Shown in pieces: positions 16,677 through 26,363 of a stretch of 47,059 nt of DNA. Every line of letters begins with the position of its first letter. Within the stretch, counting starts at the first letter, position 1. The stretch is from Campylobacteraceae bacterium (GTDB lineage: Bacteria; Campylobacterota; Campylobacteria; Campylobacterales; Sulfurovaceae), in NCBI GenBank assembly GCA_027081405.1, contig JALWKO010000043.1:1-47059 (forward strand), in the 5' to 3' direction. The notes beneath the pieces are model-generated. The model searched no databases. It was not told the DNA's origin and saw nothing but the letters and a program-made list of their open reading frames with translations. Both the position numbers and the translations under genes were made by a program.

Positions 16677-18023
16677 TTATAAAATGTAGCGGGTCAGATC
16701 CTCTTTTTCGACCAGCTCTTCGAGACGCTCGTCCACGAGGCGATCGTCGACCACGTAGGTCTCTCCCGCCATTTCGCTGGCTTTGAAGCTCACCTCTTCC
16801 AGGATCCGCTCCATTACCGTATGGAGCCTCCGCGCCCCGATGTCTTCGGTCTTTTCGTTGGCCAGGGCGCTGTAGCGGGCGATGGCGCGCAGGGCCCCTT
16901 CGGTGAACTCCAGGGTGACCCCTTCCACCGCCAGGAGGGCCTTGTACTGTTTGACCAGGGAGTTTTTGGGCTCGGTGAGGATCCGGTAGAGGGCCTCCTC
17001 GTCCAGGCTGTCGAGTTCCACCCGCAGCGGGAAACGCCCCTGCAGCTCCGGGATCAGATCGCTGGGCTTGCTCAGGTGGAAGGCCCCCGCGGCGATGAAA
17101 AGGATATGGTCGGTGCGGACCGGACCGATTTTGGTAGTGACGGTGGAGCCTTCGACGATGGGGAGCAGATCCCGCTGCACCCCCTCCTTGCTGGGGTCCT
17201 GGCGCCCGGTGACGTTGGAGGGGACGGCGATCTTGTCGATCTCGTCGATGAAGACGATCCCCCCCTCTTCCACTTTCCGAAGCGCCCGTTCGTGGAGCTT
17301 CTCCTCGTCCAGCAGCTCCTCGCTCGCCTCGGCGGCCAGGATGCGACGGGCTTCGGAGATGGGGAGTTCTTTTTTCTTCCCTTTTTTCCCCAGTCCGCCG
17401 ATCACCTTGATGATCGACTCCTGGACGGTGGCCATCTCCGGCGGGACCCCTCCCCCGCCCCCCAGATCGAGCTTCGGCGGCGGCATCTCCACCTCGATCT
17501 TCAGATGTTCCAGTTCACCGGCACGAAGCTTTTGGCGCATCCGCTCCAGGGAGCGTTCGTATTCGGCCTTTTTGCTTTCGCTGCTGCTTTCCGGCAGCGG
17601 GGGGAGAAGTTTTTCGAGGATCTTGCGCTCCACGTAGGCTTCGATCGCCTCTTTGTTGCGCTCGTTTTCTTCTTCACGCACCAGCTGCAGCGCCGCGACC
17701 GTCAGATCCCGAATGATCGACTCCACGTCCCGTCCGACGAAGCCCACTTCGGTGAACTTGCTCGCTTCCACCTTGATGAAGGGGAGCTTCATCATCCGCG
17801 CCAGTCGGCGGGAGATCTCGGTTTTCCCCACCCCGGTACTCCCGATCATGAGGATGTTTTTGGGGATCACTTCCCGTTGCATTTCCGGATCGAGGCGCAT
17901 CCGGCGCCACCGGTTGCGCAGGGCCACGGCGATCGTTTTTTTGGCGTTGTGCTGCCCGATGACGTAGCGGTCGAGGTAGGAGACGATCTCGGCGGGGGTC
18001 ATGGTCGTTTCGGTGCCGCTCAT
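16677..18023 (-). CDS. hslU: HslU (ClpY) ATPase subunit of the HslUV protease
   Basis: 448 residues. Walker A GSTGVGKT at residues 61-68, the pore/sensor stretch [17 protein letters not shown] just after it, a charged intermediate domain (about residues 110-240), Walker [12 protein letters not shown] and the C-terminal [13 protein letters not shown] segment, ending in the hydrophobic tail RYIL that docks into HslV. It unfolds substrates and feeds them to HslV in the cytoplasm. ATG overlaps the hslV stop (ATGA), so translation is coupled; a longer upstream frame is only the shadow of hslV. Confidence 0.97.
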   Translation of the reverse strand: MSGTETTMTPAEIVSYLDRYVIGQHNAKKTIAVALRNRWRRMRLDPEMQREVIPKNILMIGSTGVGKTEISRRLARMMKLPFIKVEASKFTEVGFVGRDVESIIRDLTVAALQLVREEENERNKEAIEAYVERKILEKLLPPLPESSSESKKAEYERSLERMRQKLRAGELEHLKIEVEMPPPKLDLGGGGGVPPEMATVQESIIKVIGGLGKKGKKKELPISEARRILAAEASEELLDEEKLHERALRKVEEGGIVFIDEIDKIAVPSNVTGRQDPSKEGVQRDLLPIVEGSTVTTKIGPVRTDHILFIAAGAFHLSKPSDLIPELQGRFPLRVELDSLDEEALYRILTEPKNSLVKQYKALLAVEGVTLEFTEGALRAIARYSALANEKTEDIGARRLHTVMERILEEVSFKASEMAGETYVVDDRLVDERLEELVEKEDLTRYIL

Positions 18024-18553
18024 GACAGCTCCAGCGTTTTGATGTTGGTGTTGGTGTAAATGCACAGCTCTCCGGCGATGATGAGGCTTTCGCGAACCAG
18101 CTCCAGCGGATCGAGGGAGGCGTGGCGATCCAGCGCCCGGGCGGCCGAGAGGGCGAAGTTGCCGCCGCTTCCGATGGCGGCGATCCGTCCGTCTTCGGGT
18201 TCGACCACGTCGCCGTTGCCCGAGAGGATGAAGATGTGCTCTTTGTTGAGCACGAGCATCATCGCCTCGAGCTGCCGCAGCATTTTGTCCTGGCGCCATT
18301 TCTTGGAAAATTCGATCACCGATTTGAGCAGGTCCCCCTTTTTTTCGTTGAGAATCCCCTCGAACATGTCAAAAAGGGTGAACGCGTCGGCGGTACTCCC
18401 GGCGAATCCCGCCAGGATCTCCCCGTGGTGGAGGGTACGGATCTTGGTGGCGTTGCTCTTGAGCACCGCGTTGCCGAAGGTCACCTGCCCGTCCCCGCCG
18501 ATGACGGCCCGGTTCTCCCCCCGATAGGCCAGGATGGTGGTCGCTTCGAACAT
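18020..18553 (-). CDS. hslV: HslV (ClpQ) threonine protease subunit
   Basis: 177 residues, beginning [17 protein letters not shown]. In Campylobacterota the catalytic threonine follows a four-residue leader (M-F-E-A) rather than the initiator methionine alone, and that is what is seen here. The [20 protein letters not shown] and [17 protein letters not shown] motifs are conserved. Forms the double-ring proteolytic core capped by HslU. The ATG was chosen because GGAGGAG, formed by the end of rplI, sits seven bases upstream; an in-frame GTG two codons earlier is too close to it. The stop overlaps hslU. Confidence 0.97.
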   Translation of the reverse strand: MFEATTILAYRGENRAVIGGDGQVTFGNAVLKSNATKIRTLHHGEILAGFAGSTADAFTLFDMFEGILNEKKGDLLKSVIEFSKKWRQDKMLRQLEAMMLVLNKEHIFILSGNGDVVEPEDGRIAAIGSGGNFALSAARALDRHASLDPLELVRESLIIAGELCIYTNTNIKTLELS

Positions 18554-18555
18554 CC

Positions 18556-19005
18556 TCACTCCTCCACGGCCACCACGTCCACTTTGACCGCGGCGTGGAT
18601 CCCGTGGCCGAGCTTCACTTCGACGGTGTGGAGCCCTTCGGACTTGAGGGGCTTTTTGAGTTCGATCTTGTGGCGATCCAGATCGATATCAAGCTGCTCC
18701 TTGATCGCCTTGGCGATATCCGCGTTGGTGACCGATCCCCGGATCCCGATGGGGGCCTTAGGCTTCTCGATCCGGATTTCGGCCGCTTCGAGGGCCGCTT
18801 TTTCCTTCCCTAGCCGCTCCAACTCGGCGGCCTCCTCGGCGGCTTTGCGCTCCTGCTCGGCCTTCCACTCCTCGATCACCTGCGGGGTGGCCACTTTCGC
18901 CAGCCCTCGGGCGACGAGGAAATTGCGTCCGTAACCGTCTTTGACCTCTTTGATCTCCCCGGCTTTTCCGAGGTTTTTTACATCTTTGACGAGCAAGACT
19001 TTCAT
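18556..19005 (-). CDS. rplI: 50S ribosomal protein L9
   Basis: 149 residues with the L9 signature at the N-terminus ([20 protein letters not shown]), a long charged connecting helix (residues 42-80, [19 protein letters not shown]) and a C-terminal domain with [12 protein letters not shown]. It binds 23S rRNA at the base of the L1 stalk. AGGAGG is 9 bases before the ATG. It heads the rplI-hslV-hslU operon; its last codons supply the ribosome site of hslV. Confidence 0.97.
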   Translation of the reverse strand: MKVLLVKDVKNLGKAGEIKEVKDGYGRNFLVARGLAKVATPQVIEEWKAEQERKAAEEAAELERLGKEKAALEAAEIRIEKPKAPIGIRGSVTNADIAKAIKEQLDIDLDRHKIELKKPLKSEGLHTVEVKLGHGIHAAVKVDVVAVEE

Positions 19006-19035
19006 GGCCTGATGCCTCCTGGATGGTGTGCCGCT

Positions 19036-19041
19036 ATTGTA
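19036..19041 (-). promoter_or_regulatory. -10 box of the rplI-hslVU operon
   Basis: TACAAT on the minus strand, preceded by GGA, 31 bases before the rplI start. No convincing -35 element; it is back to back with the oligopeptidase promoter. Confidence 0.5.
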
Positions 19042-19068
19042 TCCAAAATCGCTCCGTGCGCTCGAAAT

Positions 19069-19097
19069 TTGGTAAGCTATATAGCTTATGCTACAAT
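19069..19097 (+). promoter_or_regulatory. Promoter of the oligopeptidase gene
   Basis: TTGGTA, 17 bases, TACAAT, with a start codon 48 bases downstream. The spacer contains the palindrome AGCTATATAGCT, which could be an operator. Confidence 0.5.
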
Positions 19098-19144
19098 GCG
19101 CCGATTCGCCAAACGGCGAAAAATTTTCCTTTGGAAAGGGAGTC

Positions 19145-21103
19145 ATGTTCCGACCGTTCACCCTCCCCGATCTGGAGCGCTTCCCCGACGAACTCGAAGC
19201 GCTGCTCAAACGGCAAAAAGAACAGATCGACGCCATCGTCCGCTCCGATGCGAACGACTACGAGAACGTCGTCAAGCCCCTCGAGGATCTCGACGAGGAG
19301 CGGGAGCTCTTTTTTACCCCCCTCTCCCATCTCAACAGCGTCATGAACTCCGAGGAGACCCGCAAAGCCTACGAAGCGTCCCTTCCGCTGCTGAGCCGCT
19401 TCCACAGCGAGCTGGCCCAGAACGAAGCGCTCTACGCCAAACTCCGGGCGATCGAGAGCGACCGGCTCGAGCGGCGCAAGGTGCTGGAGAACGAGATCCG
19501 CGACTTCCGCCTCTCCGGAGCGGAGCTCGACGCCGCCGGCAAAAAGGAACTCGAAGCGATCGATCTGGAGCTGAGCGAACTCTCCAACCGCTTCAGCCAG
19601 AATCTCCTCGACGCCACCGCCGCTTTCGAGATGGTCGTCGACGATCCCGCCGACGTAGAGGGGATCCCCGAGAGCGACCTGGAGGCGGCCCGATTCGAGG
19701 AGGAGGGGCGGACCAAGTGGCGTTTTACCCTTCAGATCCCCAGCTACCTGGCCTATATGACCTACGGCCCCAATCGGACCCTACGAGAGCGGCTCTATCG
19801 GGCCTACGTCACCCGCGCCCCCGAAAACGGTCCCGTCATCGACCGGATCCTCGAGTTGCGCCACAAAAAAGCCCGTCTGCTGGGATTTGACAATTACGCC
19901 CAATACGCCCTCGAGCGGCGGGACGCCCGGGATACCGAAGAGGTGCTCGATTTCCTCGAGCGGCTCCGGGAACTCTCCTACGACGCCGCCAAAGGGGAGC
20001 TCGAGACCCTGCGCCGCTTCGCCGAGGAACACGATGGGATCGAGGATCTGCAGAGTTACGACCTGGCCTACTACTCGGAGAAGCTCAAAAAACGGCTCTA
20101 CGACTTCGACGAGAACGACACCAAACCCTACTTCGAGCGGGAGCGGGTCCTCTCGGGGCTTCTGGCGATCGTTTCGGAGCTGTTCGGGGTGGAGTTCCGC
20201 CCCACCGAGGCTCCGGTCTGGCACGAGAGCGTCCGGGTTTACGACATCCACCGCGGCGGGGAGCTCGCCGGCCGGATCTATTTCGACCTGGAAGCCCGCA
20301 AGGAAAAGCGTGGCGGCGCCTGGATGCACGACTGGGAGACCCGTTTCGTCGACACCGAGGGGCGTACCCACCTCCCCAGCGCGTTCGTCGTGGGCAATTT
20401 CCCCAAGGCCACGGAGCGGACCCCGAGTCTGCTGCGCCACGACGACGTGGTGACCCTCTTTCACGAGATGGGGCACGCGATCCATCACCTTTTCAGCCGG
20501 ATGGACGAACGCTCGGTCAGCGGAATCAACGGCGTGGCATGGGACGTAGTGGAGTTCCCCAGCCAGTTTCTGGAGAATTTCGCCTACGAAGCACCCATCC
20601 TGCGCCGTTTTGCGTTCCATTACGAAAGCGGCGAGCCGATCCCCGACGATCTCCTGGCCAAAATCAAAGCGGCCAAAAACTTCCAGGCGGCGATGGGGAT
20701 GCTCCGGCAGCTGGAATTCGGGATCTTCGATTTCCGCCTCCATCTGCGCCTCTACCGGGGCGACGAGGTGCAACGGCTGCTGGATGAGGTGCGCCGACGC
20801 ACTGCGGTGCTCCTCCCGCCTGCGTACAACCGCTTCCAGCACGGCTTCTCCCATATCTTCGCCGGGGGCTACGCGGCGGGATACTACAGTTACAAATGGG
20901 CCGAGGTGCTCAGTGCGGACGCGTTTTTCGCCTGCATCGACGAGGAAGGGAATTTCCTTCCCGATCGCGCCCGGGAGTACGAACGGCACATCCTCAGCCG
21001 GGGCGGGAGCGAGGAGATGAGTGCGCTCTATCAGCGTTGGCTGGGGCGCAAACCCCGCCTGGAGTCGCTGTTGCGTCTCTACGAAATCGGGGAATCCTCG
21101 TGA
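19145..21103 (+). CDS. M3-family zinc metallopeptidase, oligopeptidase A-like
   Basis: 652 residues, cytoplasmic (no signal). The zinc site HEMGH is at residues 440-444 within [14 protein letters not shown], with the downstream glutamate expected in [10 protein letters not shown] and the substrate tyrosines near the C-terminal [17 protein letters not shown]. This is the pattern of oligopeptidase A/PrlC and thimet-type enzymes, which degrade short peptides released by ATP-dependent proteases; being divergent from hslVU makes that pairing sensible. The ATG at 19145 is preceded by GGAAAGGGAG; an earlier in-frame ATG gives a non-conserved 19-residue extension starting before the promoter ends. 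Confidence 0.95.
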   Translation: MFRPFTLPDLERFPDELEALLKRQKEQIDAIVRSDANDYENVVKPLEDLDEERELFFTPLSHLNSVMNSEETRKAYEASLPLLSRFHSELAQNEALYAKLRAIESDRLERRKVLENEIRDFRLSGAELDAAGKKELEAIDLELSELSNRFSQNLLDATAAFEMVVDDPADVEGIPESDLEAARFEEEGRTKWRFTLQIPSYLAYMTYGPNRTLRERLYRAYVTRAPENGPVIDRILELRHKKARLLGFDNYAQYALERRDARDTEEVLDFLERLRELSYDAAKGELETLRRFAEEHDGIEDLQSYDLAYYSEKLKKRLYDFDENDTKPYFERERVLSGLLAIVSELFGVEFRPTEAPVWHESVRVYDIHRGGELAGRIYFDLEARKEKRGGAWMHDWETRFVDTEGRTHLPSAFVVGNFPKATERTPSLLRHDDVVTLFHEMGHAIHHLFSRMDERSVSGINGVAWDVVEFPSQFLENFAYEAPILRRFAFHYESGEPIPDDLLAKIKAAKNFQAAMGMLRQLEFGIFDFRLHLRLYRGDEVQRLLDEVRRRTAVLLPPAYNRFQHGFSHIFAGGYAAGYYSYKWAEVLSADAFFACIDEEGNFLPDRAREYERHILSRGGSEEMSALYQRWLGRKPRLESLLRLYEIGESS

Positions 21104-21134
21104 TCGCCCCTGTGAAACTTCGAAAGGAACTCCC

Positions 21135-21665
21135 GTGTTGAGCAAAAAAGACCAGCTCTATTTCATCCTGGCGGTCGTCGGAGCGTTTCTGTTCCTGCTG
21201 GCGGGGGCCTGGACCAGCCCCACTTTCGCCGAAGAGCAGAGCTACATCGAAGCGATCGTCACCTTCGCTTCGCTGCTCTTCGTCTTTTCGATCGTGGTGA
21301 TCGTCGCCTCGATCGGGTTCCGCTCCTTTGCCCTTTATCTGGCTCTATTCGTGGCGATGGCGATCTCGCTGTACGGCGTCAAGGCGGGGGTGTTCGTCGT
21401 CGTGGCCACCTATCTGGTCTGGGGCTTCGTCTTCGCCATCCAGCTCCTGCTGGTCCACAGCCAGATGGAGGGGGCGCGGCGATGGTTCCGGGAGCGCTAC
21501 ACCTTTCGTACCTTCGATTACGAATACAAGGCGTTCTACCCGATGCTCTGGATTTTTTACTTTTTCTTTGAATATCTTCCCCACCTGGTGACCCGGGAAC
21601 CGGTCGTCCGCTTCCGCCCCGACCGGATCCGCGAAGAGATGCGCGCAATCCTCCGACCCCGCTGA
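21135..21665 (+). CDS. Four-helix integral membrane protein of unknown function
   Basis: About 176 residues from a GTG with AAGGAA nine bases upstream. Four hydrophobic helices: residues about 8-28, 38-60, 63-80 and 84-104. They are followed by a soluble, arginine- and aromatic-rich tail (WFRERYTFRTFDYEYKAFYP, a further hydrophobic FYFFFEYLPHLV patch, and FRPDRIREEMRAILRP). I do not recognise the family. It follows the oligopeptidase by 31 bases in the same direction, so the two may be co-transcribed. The stop codon TGA abuts the first base of heptad element 2, so the end may have been trimmed by it. Confidence 0.75.
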   Translation: MLSKKDQLYFILAVVGAFLFLLAGAWTSPTFAEEQSYIEAIVTFASLLFVFSIVVIVASIGFRSFALYLALFVAMAISLYGVKAGVFVVVATYLVWGFVFAIQLLLVHSQMEGARRWFRERYTFRTFDYEYKAFYPMLWIFYFFFEYLPHLVTREPVVRFRPDRIREEMRAILRPR

Positions 21666-21881
21666 AGTCGCAAGAACTGTCGCCTTCGGCGACGTTATTA
21701 GTCTTGGTCATTAGTCATTAGTCACTGGTCATTGGGGATACGTCGTTTGTCGTTTGAAAACGCGTTGCGAAGCAACGCCCCGAAATTTCTCATTTCTATC
21801 TTCTCATTTCTCATTCAAAACGCGCCCACCGGGCGCCCCAAAATTCTCCATTCTCAATCCTCAATCCTCAATTCTTATTTC
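21666..21881 (+). repeat. Heptad-hairpin element 2
   Basis: Starts at the stop codon of the upstream gene. AGTCGCAAG; perfect stem TGTCGCC-TTC-GGCGACG; TCATTAGTCATTAGTCACTG heptads; the two middle hairpins of other copies are replaced by CGTCGTTTGTCGTTTG (also 7-periodic); GCGTTGC-GAA-GCAACGC; TTTCTCATTTCTATCTTCTC heptads; GCGCCC-ACC-GGGCGCC; CTCAATCCTCAATCCTCAAT heptads. Lies between convergent genes. The last 69 bases before argG show nothing else. Confidence 0.85.
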
Positions 21882-21950
21882 CATATTATCTTCCCGGGAT
21901 TGCGCTTTCGCGCAACCGGATTTGAAAAATGGAGTTTTTGGGGGAGCAGT

Positions 21951-23285
21951 TTATTTGGAGCGGGTGTTTCCGAATCCGAAGAAATTTTTGATTTTCTGGC
22001 ACAACGAGGTGGAGGTGGTTTCGATCTGGCAAATGTCCTTTTCCCCTTCGCCGAGCTCCTCGGCGACCCGTTCGGGCTGTTGTTTCCCTTCGATGACGAA
22101 GCGCAGGGCGTTGAGGCGGATGAACCCCTCGGCGTCTTTCTGGTTGTAGACGTCGTCCTCCTCGAAGGTGCTGTGTGCGGGCGAATAGAGCGATTTGGGG
22201 GACTGGCGCCCGACGACGATGACGTTGCCTTTGTAGAGTTTGAGGCGCACTTCCCCTTCGACGAAGCGCTGGGTCCGGTCGATGGCGGCCTGGAGCATCT
22301 GCCGCTCGGGGGACCACCAGTAGCCGTTGTAGATCAGGCTGGCGTAGCGGGGCATCAGTTCGTCTTTGAGGTGTGCCTCCTCCCGGTCCAGGGTGATCGA
22401 CTCGATGGCGCGATGGGCTTTGAGCATGATGGTCCCGCCGGGGGTTTCGTAGCAGCCGCGGGCCTTCATCCCCACGTAGCGGTTTTCGACGATGTCGATC
22501 CGGCCGATGCCGTGCTTTTTGCCGTATTCGTTGAGGGTGCGCAGGATCGTCGCGGGGCTCATCCGCTCCCCGTTGATCCCCACCGGATCGCCCCCTTCGT
22601 ACTGGATCGTGATGTATTCGGGGTGATCGGGGGCCTCCTCGGGAGAGTTGGTCCACAGCCACATATCCTCCTCGGGCTCGGCGGCGGGATCTTCGAGGAT
22701 CTGCCCCTCGTAAGAGATGTGCAGGAGATTGGCGTCCATGCTGTAGGGGGATTTCTTCCCTTTTCGGTCGATGGGGATCCCGTGTTTCTCGGCGTAGGCC
22801 AAAAGCTTTTCGCGGCTGTTGAGATCCCACTCCCGCCAAGGAGCGATGACGACGATGTCGGGATCGAGGCTCAGGTACCCCAGTTCGAAACGGACCTGGT
22901 CGTTCCCTTTGCCGGTCGCACCGTGGGCCACCGCGTCGGCACCCACTTTGCGGGCGATTTCGATCTGTTTCTTGGCGATCAGGGGGCGGGCGATGGAGGT
23001 CCCCAGCAGATACTCCCCTTCGTAGATCGCGTTGGCCCGGAACATCGGGAAGACGAAATCCCGGACGAACTCCTCCTGCAGATCTTCAATGAAGATGTTT
23101 TCGGGTTTGATCCCGAGCTGCAGGGCTTTCTGGCGGGCCGGTTCGACCTCTTCGCCCTGCCCCAGATCGGCGGTGAATGTGACCACCTCGCAGCCGTATT
23201 CGTCCTGGAGCCATTTGAGGATGATACTCGTATCGAGCCCTCCCGAATAGGCCAGGACCGCTTTTTTGATCTCACGTTTTGTCAT
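21951..23285 (-). CDS. argG: Argininosuccinate synthase
   Basis: 444 residues. The ATP-binding loop AYSGGLDTS is at residues 12-20, with [13 protein letters not shown] and CYETPGG further on. It joins citrulline and aspartate in arginine synthesis. Most family members end soon after the [10 protein letters not shown] segment (about 400-405 residues); here about 40 more residues follow, ending [19 protein letters not shown]. The extension is lysine/phenylalanine-rich and its stop lies 69 bases from heptad element 2. ATG has AAGGCG upstream. argC lies elsewhere in the window (40523), so arginine genes are dispersed. Confidence 0.96.
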   Translation of the reverse strand: MTKREIKKAVLAYSGGLDTSIILKWLQDEYGCEVVTFTADLGQGEEVEPARQKALQLGIKPENIFIEDLQEEFVRDFVFPMFRANAIYEGEYLLGTSIARPLIAKKQIEIARKVGADAVAHGATGKGNDQVRFELGYLSLDPDIVVIAPWREWDLNSREKLLAYAEKHGIPIDRKGKKSPYSMDANLLHISYEGQILEDPAAEPEEDMWLWTNSPEEAPDHPEYITIQYEGGDPVGINGERMSPATILRTLNEYGKKHGIGRIDIVENRYVGMKARGCYETPGGTIMLKAHRAIESITLDREEAHLKDELMPRYASLIYNGYWWSPERQMLQAAIDRTQRFVEGEVRLKLYKGNVIVVGRQSPKSLYSPAHSTFEEDDVYNQKDAEGFIRLNALRFVIEGKQQPERVAEELGEGEKDICQIETTSTSLCQKIKNFFGFGNTRSK

Positions 23286-23317
23286 CGTTGCGCCTTTGCG
23301 TCGTTGTTGTCGACGCG

Positions 23318-23323
23318 ATTGTA
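23318..23323 (-). promoter_or_regulatory. -10 box of argG
   Basis: Extended -10 TGTGATACAAT on the minus strand, 32 bases before the start codon. No ARG-box-like palindrome is obvious. Confidence 0.5.
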
Positions 23324-23392
23324 TCACAAGTCGATTTATCCTGAAATGGACGGCCCGTACCGGTGATTCCGATCCCTCGACGGCCCCTTGGC

Positions 23393-23398
23393 TATAAT
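23393..23398 (+). promoter_or_regulatory. -10 box of pdxJ
   Basis: TTGGCTATAATCAC, 50 bases before the pdxJ start codon; the TTGGCTATAATC context recurs in front of valS (44881-44893), which supports it as a real promoter core. Confidence 0.55.
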
Positions 23399-23448
23399 CA
23401 CAAAAAAACCGGCCGGAACACACCGTTTGGCCGGGAGAGGAAGGCCGC

Positions 23449-24228
23449 ATGAAACTGGGAGTCAACATCGACCACATCGCCGTGCTGCGTGAAGCCCGCC
23501 GGATCAACGATCCCGATCCCCTCCAGGCACTGGGGATCTGCGCCCGGGCCGGGGCCGACCAGATCACGATCCATCTGCGCGAAGACCGCCGCCACATCCA
23601 CGACGACGACGCCGAAGCGATCATCCGCCACTCCCCCCTGCCGGTCAACCTCGAATGCGCCCAAGCCCCCGACATCGTCGATTTCGTCTGCCGCCATCGC
23701 CCCCATCGGGCCACGCTGGTCCCCGAAAAACGGCAGGAGGTTACCACCGAAGGGGGACTCGACCTGAAGCGCGATCCCGCGGCGCTGGAGGCGGTGATCG
23801 GCCGGATGCGGGAGGCCCAGGTGGAGGTGTCGCTGTTTATCGACCCCGACCCCTACGCCGTCGAAGCGGCCCGGAAACTGGGGGCACAGTGGGTGGAGCT
23901 GCATACCGGACGCTACGCCAACCTCTGGGCGATGCTGCACAGCAACCTCCCCCGGACCCGCCATCGGATCGAATCGCTCGATCTGCCCCGGGACAAACTG
24001 CGCCGGATGCTCGACGAGGAATACGCTCGCCTGGCAAGCCTGGCCCGGGAAGCCGGAGAATCGGGCCTGCGTGTCGCCGCCGGACACGGGCTCAACTACC
24101 AAAACGTCGCCCCCATCGTCCAAATCCCCGAAATCGAAGAGCTCAACATCGGTCAGAGCATCGTCGCCCGCTCGGTCTTCGTCGGCCTGGAAACGGCGGT
24201 GAGGGAGATGAAGGAACTGCTGGGATGA
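23449..24228 (+). CDS. pdxJ: Pyridoxine 5'-phosphate synthase
   Basis: 259 residues, TIM barrel. [17 protein letters not shown] at the start carries the phosphate-binding Asn and active-site His; HLREDRRHI, the glutamate in NLECA, and [10 protein letters not shown] near the end are the other active-site segments. Condenses 1-deoxy-D-xylulose 5-phosphate with the PdxA product to form pyridoxine 5'-phosphate. GGAAGG precedes the ATG. The next gene on the strand is pdxA, separated by heptad element 3. Confidence 0.97.
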   Translation: MKLGVNIDHIAVLREARRINDPDPLQALGICARAGADQITIHLREDRRHIHDDDAEAIIRHSPLPVNLECAQAPDIVDFVCRHRPHRATLVPEKRQEVTTEGGLDLKRDPAALEAVIGRMREAQVEVSLFIDPDPYAVEAARKLGAQWVELHTGRYANLWAMLHSNLPRTRHRIESLDLPRDKLRRMLDEEYARLASLAREAGESGLRVAAGHGLNYQNVAPIVQIPEIEELNIGQSIVARSVFVGLETAVREMKELLG

Positions 24229-24239
24229 GTCGTTTGAAA

Positions 24240-24508
24240 CAAGTCGGCAGCAAGAGCGCCTTTGGCGCGGTCGCAAATCGCAAGTCGCAAGATCTGTTGC
24301 CTTCGGCAACGTTATTCGTCATTGGTCATTGGTCATTGGGGAAACGCCTTCAGCCCTGCATTGCGGGACTGAAGTCCCGCCTCCATCGGCACGCGTTGCA
24401 GCGAAACGCACTGAAATTTCTCATTTCGATCTTCTCATTTCTCATCCAAAACGCGCCGCACCGCGGCGCCCCAAAACTCCTCACTCCTCACTCCTCACTC
24501 CTCACTCA
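24240..24508 (+). repeat. Heptad-hairpin element 3
   Basis: Sits between pdxJ and pdxA, co-directional with both. AAATCGCAAGTCGCAAG heptads; stem TGTTGCC-TTC-GGCAACG (compensatory C-to-T and G-to-A compared with element 2); TCATTGGTCATTGGTCATTG heptads; AGCCCTGCA then GCGGGAC-TGAA-GTCCCGC; GCGTTGC/GAAACGC; TCTCATT heptads; GCGCCGCACCGCGGCGCC; four CTCACTC units (24478-24507). It ends 10 bases before the GGAG ribosome site of pdxA. Confidence 0.85.
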
Positions 24509-24526
24509 TAAAAAACGGAGTTTTTC

Positions 24527-25465
24527 ATGAAACGGGTCGCTATCTCTGTCGGCGATCTGGGCGGCATCGGGATCGAGCTGGCACTTCGCGCCCACGCCGA
24601 AGTGCGTACCCTCGTCGATCCGATCTATCTGATCGACCGCCAGATGCTGGCGCAAGCTGCCGACCTGCTCCGCCTCCCCATTCCCGAAGATTTCACCGTG
24701 GTCTCCCCGGGGGTGGACCCCTTCCCGATCCAACCCGGCCAAGTGGACGCGGCGGCCGGGGCCTACAGCTTCGCTTCGTTCCGGGCCGCCGTGGAACTCT
24801 GCGCCCAGAACGATGCCGACGGGGTCTGCACCCTCCCGATCCACAAAAAGGCCTGGGAGCTGGCCGGCATACCCTACAAAGGGCACACCGACGCCCTGCG
24901 GGATTTTTTTGGCCGGGAAGCGATTATGATGCTGGGATGCCCCCGGATGTACGTGGGACTCTACACCGAGCATATCCCCTTGCGCGAAGTCCCCGACGCG
25001 CTGGATCCGGAGCGGCTCACCCGCTTCCTGCTGGATTTCCATCGGGAGACCGGAGCCGAATCGATCGCCGTGCTGGGGCTCAATCCCCATGCCGGAGACG
25101 GGGGTGTCCTGGGAGACGAAGAGACCCTCATCGCGCAGGCCATCGCCCAAGCCAACCGATCCATCCAAAATCCAAAATCCAAAATCCAAAATCGCCCCTT
25201 CACGGGGCCGTTGGTTCCCGACACCGCCTTCACCCCCGCCATGCGCAGTCGCTTCCGCTACTACGTGGCGATGTATCACGACCAGGGACTCATCCCCCTC
25301 AAGGCGCTCCATTTCCGCGAAAGCATCAACGTCTCGCTCAACCTGCCGATTCTCCGTACAAGTGTCGATCACGGTACCGCTTTCGACATCGCCTACGGCG
25401 GAGGCGTCCCCGATCCCACCAGCTATCTCAACGCCGTCGGTTATATCCGGGAAGCGAAACGATGA
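24527..25465 (+). CDS. pdxA: 4-hydroxythreonine-4-phosphate dehydrogenase, with repeat-encoded insertion
   Basis: 312 residues. Zinc-ligand histidines are in KGHTDALRDFF, AMYHDQGLIPLK and VDHGTAFDIAYGG; SVGDLGGIG opens the protein. Oxidises 4-phosphohydroxy-L-threonine with NAD, giving the amine partner for PdxJ. About residues 213-222 (IQNPKSKIQN) are encoded by four ATCCAAA heptamers plus a partial one, the same word as in the intergenic elements. It falls between the ANRS and FTGPLVPDTAF segments, and the reading frame continues normally on both sides. All three metal ligands survive, so activity is plausible. GGAG is 6 bases before the ATG, immediately after heptad element 3. Confidence 0.95.
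   Translation: MKRVAISVGDLGGIGIELALRAHAEVRTLVDPIYLIDRQMLAQAADLLRLPIPEDFTVVSPGVDPFPIQPGQVDAAAGAYSFASFRAAVELCAQNDADGVCTLPIHKKAWELAGIPYKGHTDALRDFFGREAIMMLGCPRMYVGLYTEHIPLREVPDALDPERLTRFLLDFHRETGAESIAVLGLNPHAGDGGVLGDEETLIAQAIAQANRSIQNPKSKIQNRPFTGPLVPDTAFTPAMRSRFRYYVAMYHDQGLIPLKALHFRESINVSLNLPILRTSVDHGTAFDIAYGGGVPDPTSYLNAVGYIREAKR
25163..25193 (+). repeat. Heptad array inside pdxA
   Basis: ATCCAAA repeated four times without error (25163-25190) then ATC. It is in the same orientation as the ATCCAAA modules of the intergenic elements, and translated in frame. Confidence 0.9.
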
Positions 25466-25560
25466 CCCCCAAAGGGGTGTATCGCTTTCGCGACGGATCA
25501 TTCGAGAAAATCAGAGAAACGCGGCCGGAGAGCGTTCCGGTTCCGCACAAAAGGAAAGTT

Positions 25561-25791
25561 TCAAAAGAGGGTCGCGGCGCGTTCTTCTTCGACCACTTCG
25601 CACCGTTCGTTCATCCGCTGGGAGAGGCGATCGGCACATTCGCGGCACAGATAGCGAAACTCCTGCATGTCGTAGTAGATCGGCTCCCCTTCGGCGAATT
25701 CCCGATAGCACTCGGCACAGTAGTGCCCTACCCGCTCGAACAGCTCGGCATTTCCGATCTGCTCGACGAAACAGACTCCGTTCATCGTCAT
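25561..25791 (-). CDS. Small protein with two CxxC motifs
   Basis: 76 residues. Two CxxC pairs, CAEC in VGHYCAECYREF and CREC in RYLCRECADRL, are about 25 residues apart, the spacing of a small zinc-ribbon or treble-clef fold. No signal peptide or membrane helix. Family not recognised; zinc binding is inferred from the pattern only. The ATG overlaps the stop of the upstream TPR gene by 4 bases (ATGA), so the two are translationally coupled. A second ATG two codons later is possible. The stop lies about 96 bases from the convergent pdxA. Confidence 0.75.
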   Translation of the reverse strand: MTMNGVCFVEQIGNAELFERVGHYCAECYREFAEGEPIYYDMQEFRYLCRECADRLSQRMNERCEVVEEERAATLF

Positions 25792-26318
25792 TTCAATTCC
25801 TCCAGGGCCTTTTGAATCGTTCGGTTCTCCGGTTCGATGGCCAGGGCCCGGCGGTAGAGTTCCCGTGCGGCCTCCCGCTCCCCCAACCGTGCACGGGCCC
25901 GGGCCAGAGCGGCCAGTGCATGGGGGTTGTCCGGCTCTTTTTCGAGCCACTGCTCGTACACCCGTGCGGCGTTGGCCCAGTCTTCCATCCCGCCGTAGAT
26001 CTCCCCGAGCAGACGGAGGATCTCCGGGTTGTCCCGATCCATGATCAGGGCGTTTTGAAGTGCCCGCTTCGCTTCGATCAGATTCCCCTCTTTGCGGGCC
26101 CGTTCGGCTTTTTGGAGCCACTCCTCCAGGCGGCTCCCGGGGACCCGCTCCCGGGAGAAAGTTTTGTCGGGCCGACTGACCCCACCGATCTTTTCGTCGG
26201 GGAGCTTCGCCTCGTAGTCGATCCCTCTGCGGGGGTAGTTCCCCGAAAAGAGCTGGCGGAAAAAGAGATAGAAAATCCCCACCGCCGCGATCAGCAACAC
26301 AATCTGCACCATACTCAT
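25788..26318 (-). CDS. Membrane-anchored tetratricopeptide-repeat protein
   Basis: 176 residues. One N-terminal membrane helix (about residues 4-20) followed by a linker, then at least three TPR units: AERARKEGNLIEAKRALQNA, LLGEIYGGMEDWANAARVYE and ALARARARLGEREAARELYR, each ending with the typical D/E-P-x-N-P turn. Such proteins act as scaffolds; partner unknown. The active face is probably cytoplasmic or periplasmic depending on anchor orientation, which cannot be settled here. GGGGGTAG precedes the start. It is the first gene of a two-gene unit with the CxxC protein. Confidence 0.82.
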   Translation of the reverse strand: MSMVQIVLLIAAVGIFYLFFRQLFSGNYPRRGIDYEAKLPDEKIGGVSRPDKTFSRERVPGSRLEEWLQKAERARKEGNLIEAKRALQNALIMDRDNPEILRLLGEIYGGMEDWANAARVYEQWLEKEPDNPHALAALARARARLGEREAARELYRRALAIEPENRTIQKALEELK

Positions 26319-26363
26319 CGTCTACCCCCGATCGAAGTGGCCGCTATGGTAGGATAAGGGAGC

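Noticed and set aside
15144-16786. Several plus-strand open frames across element 1 and the oxidoreductase
   Set aside because: They translate hairpin and heptad repeats and then the antisense of the oxidoreductase; no motif or proper start.
24478-24508. CRISPR-like array of CTCACTC units
   Set aside because: The unit is 7 bases with no spacers and no cas genes are near; it is a simple heptad array.
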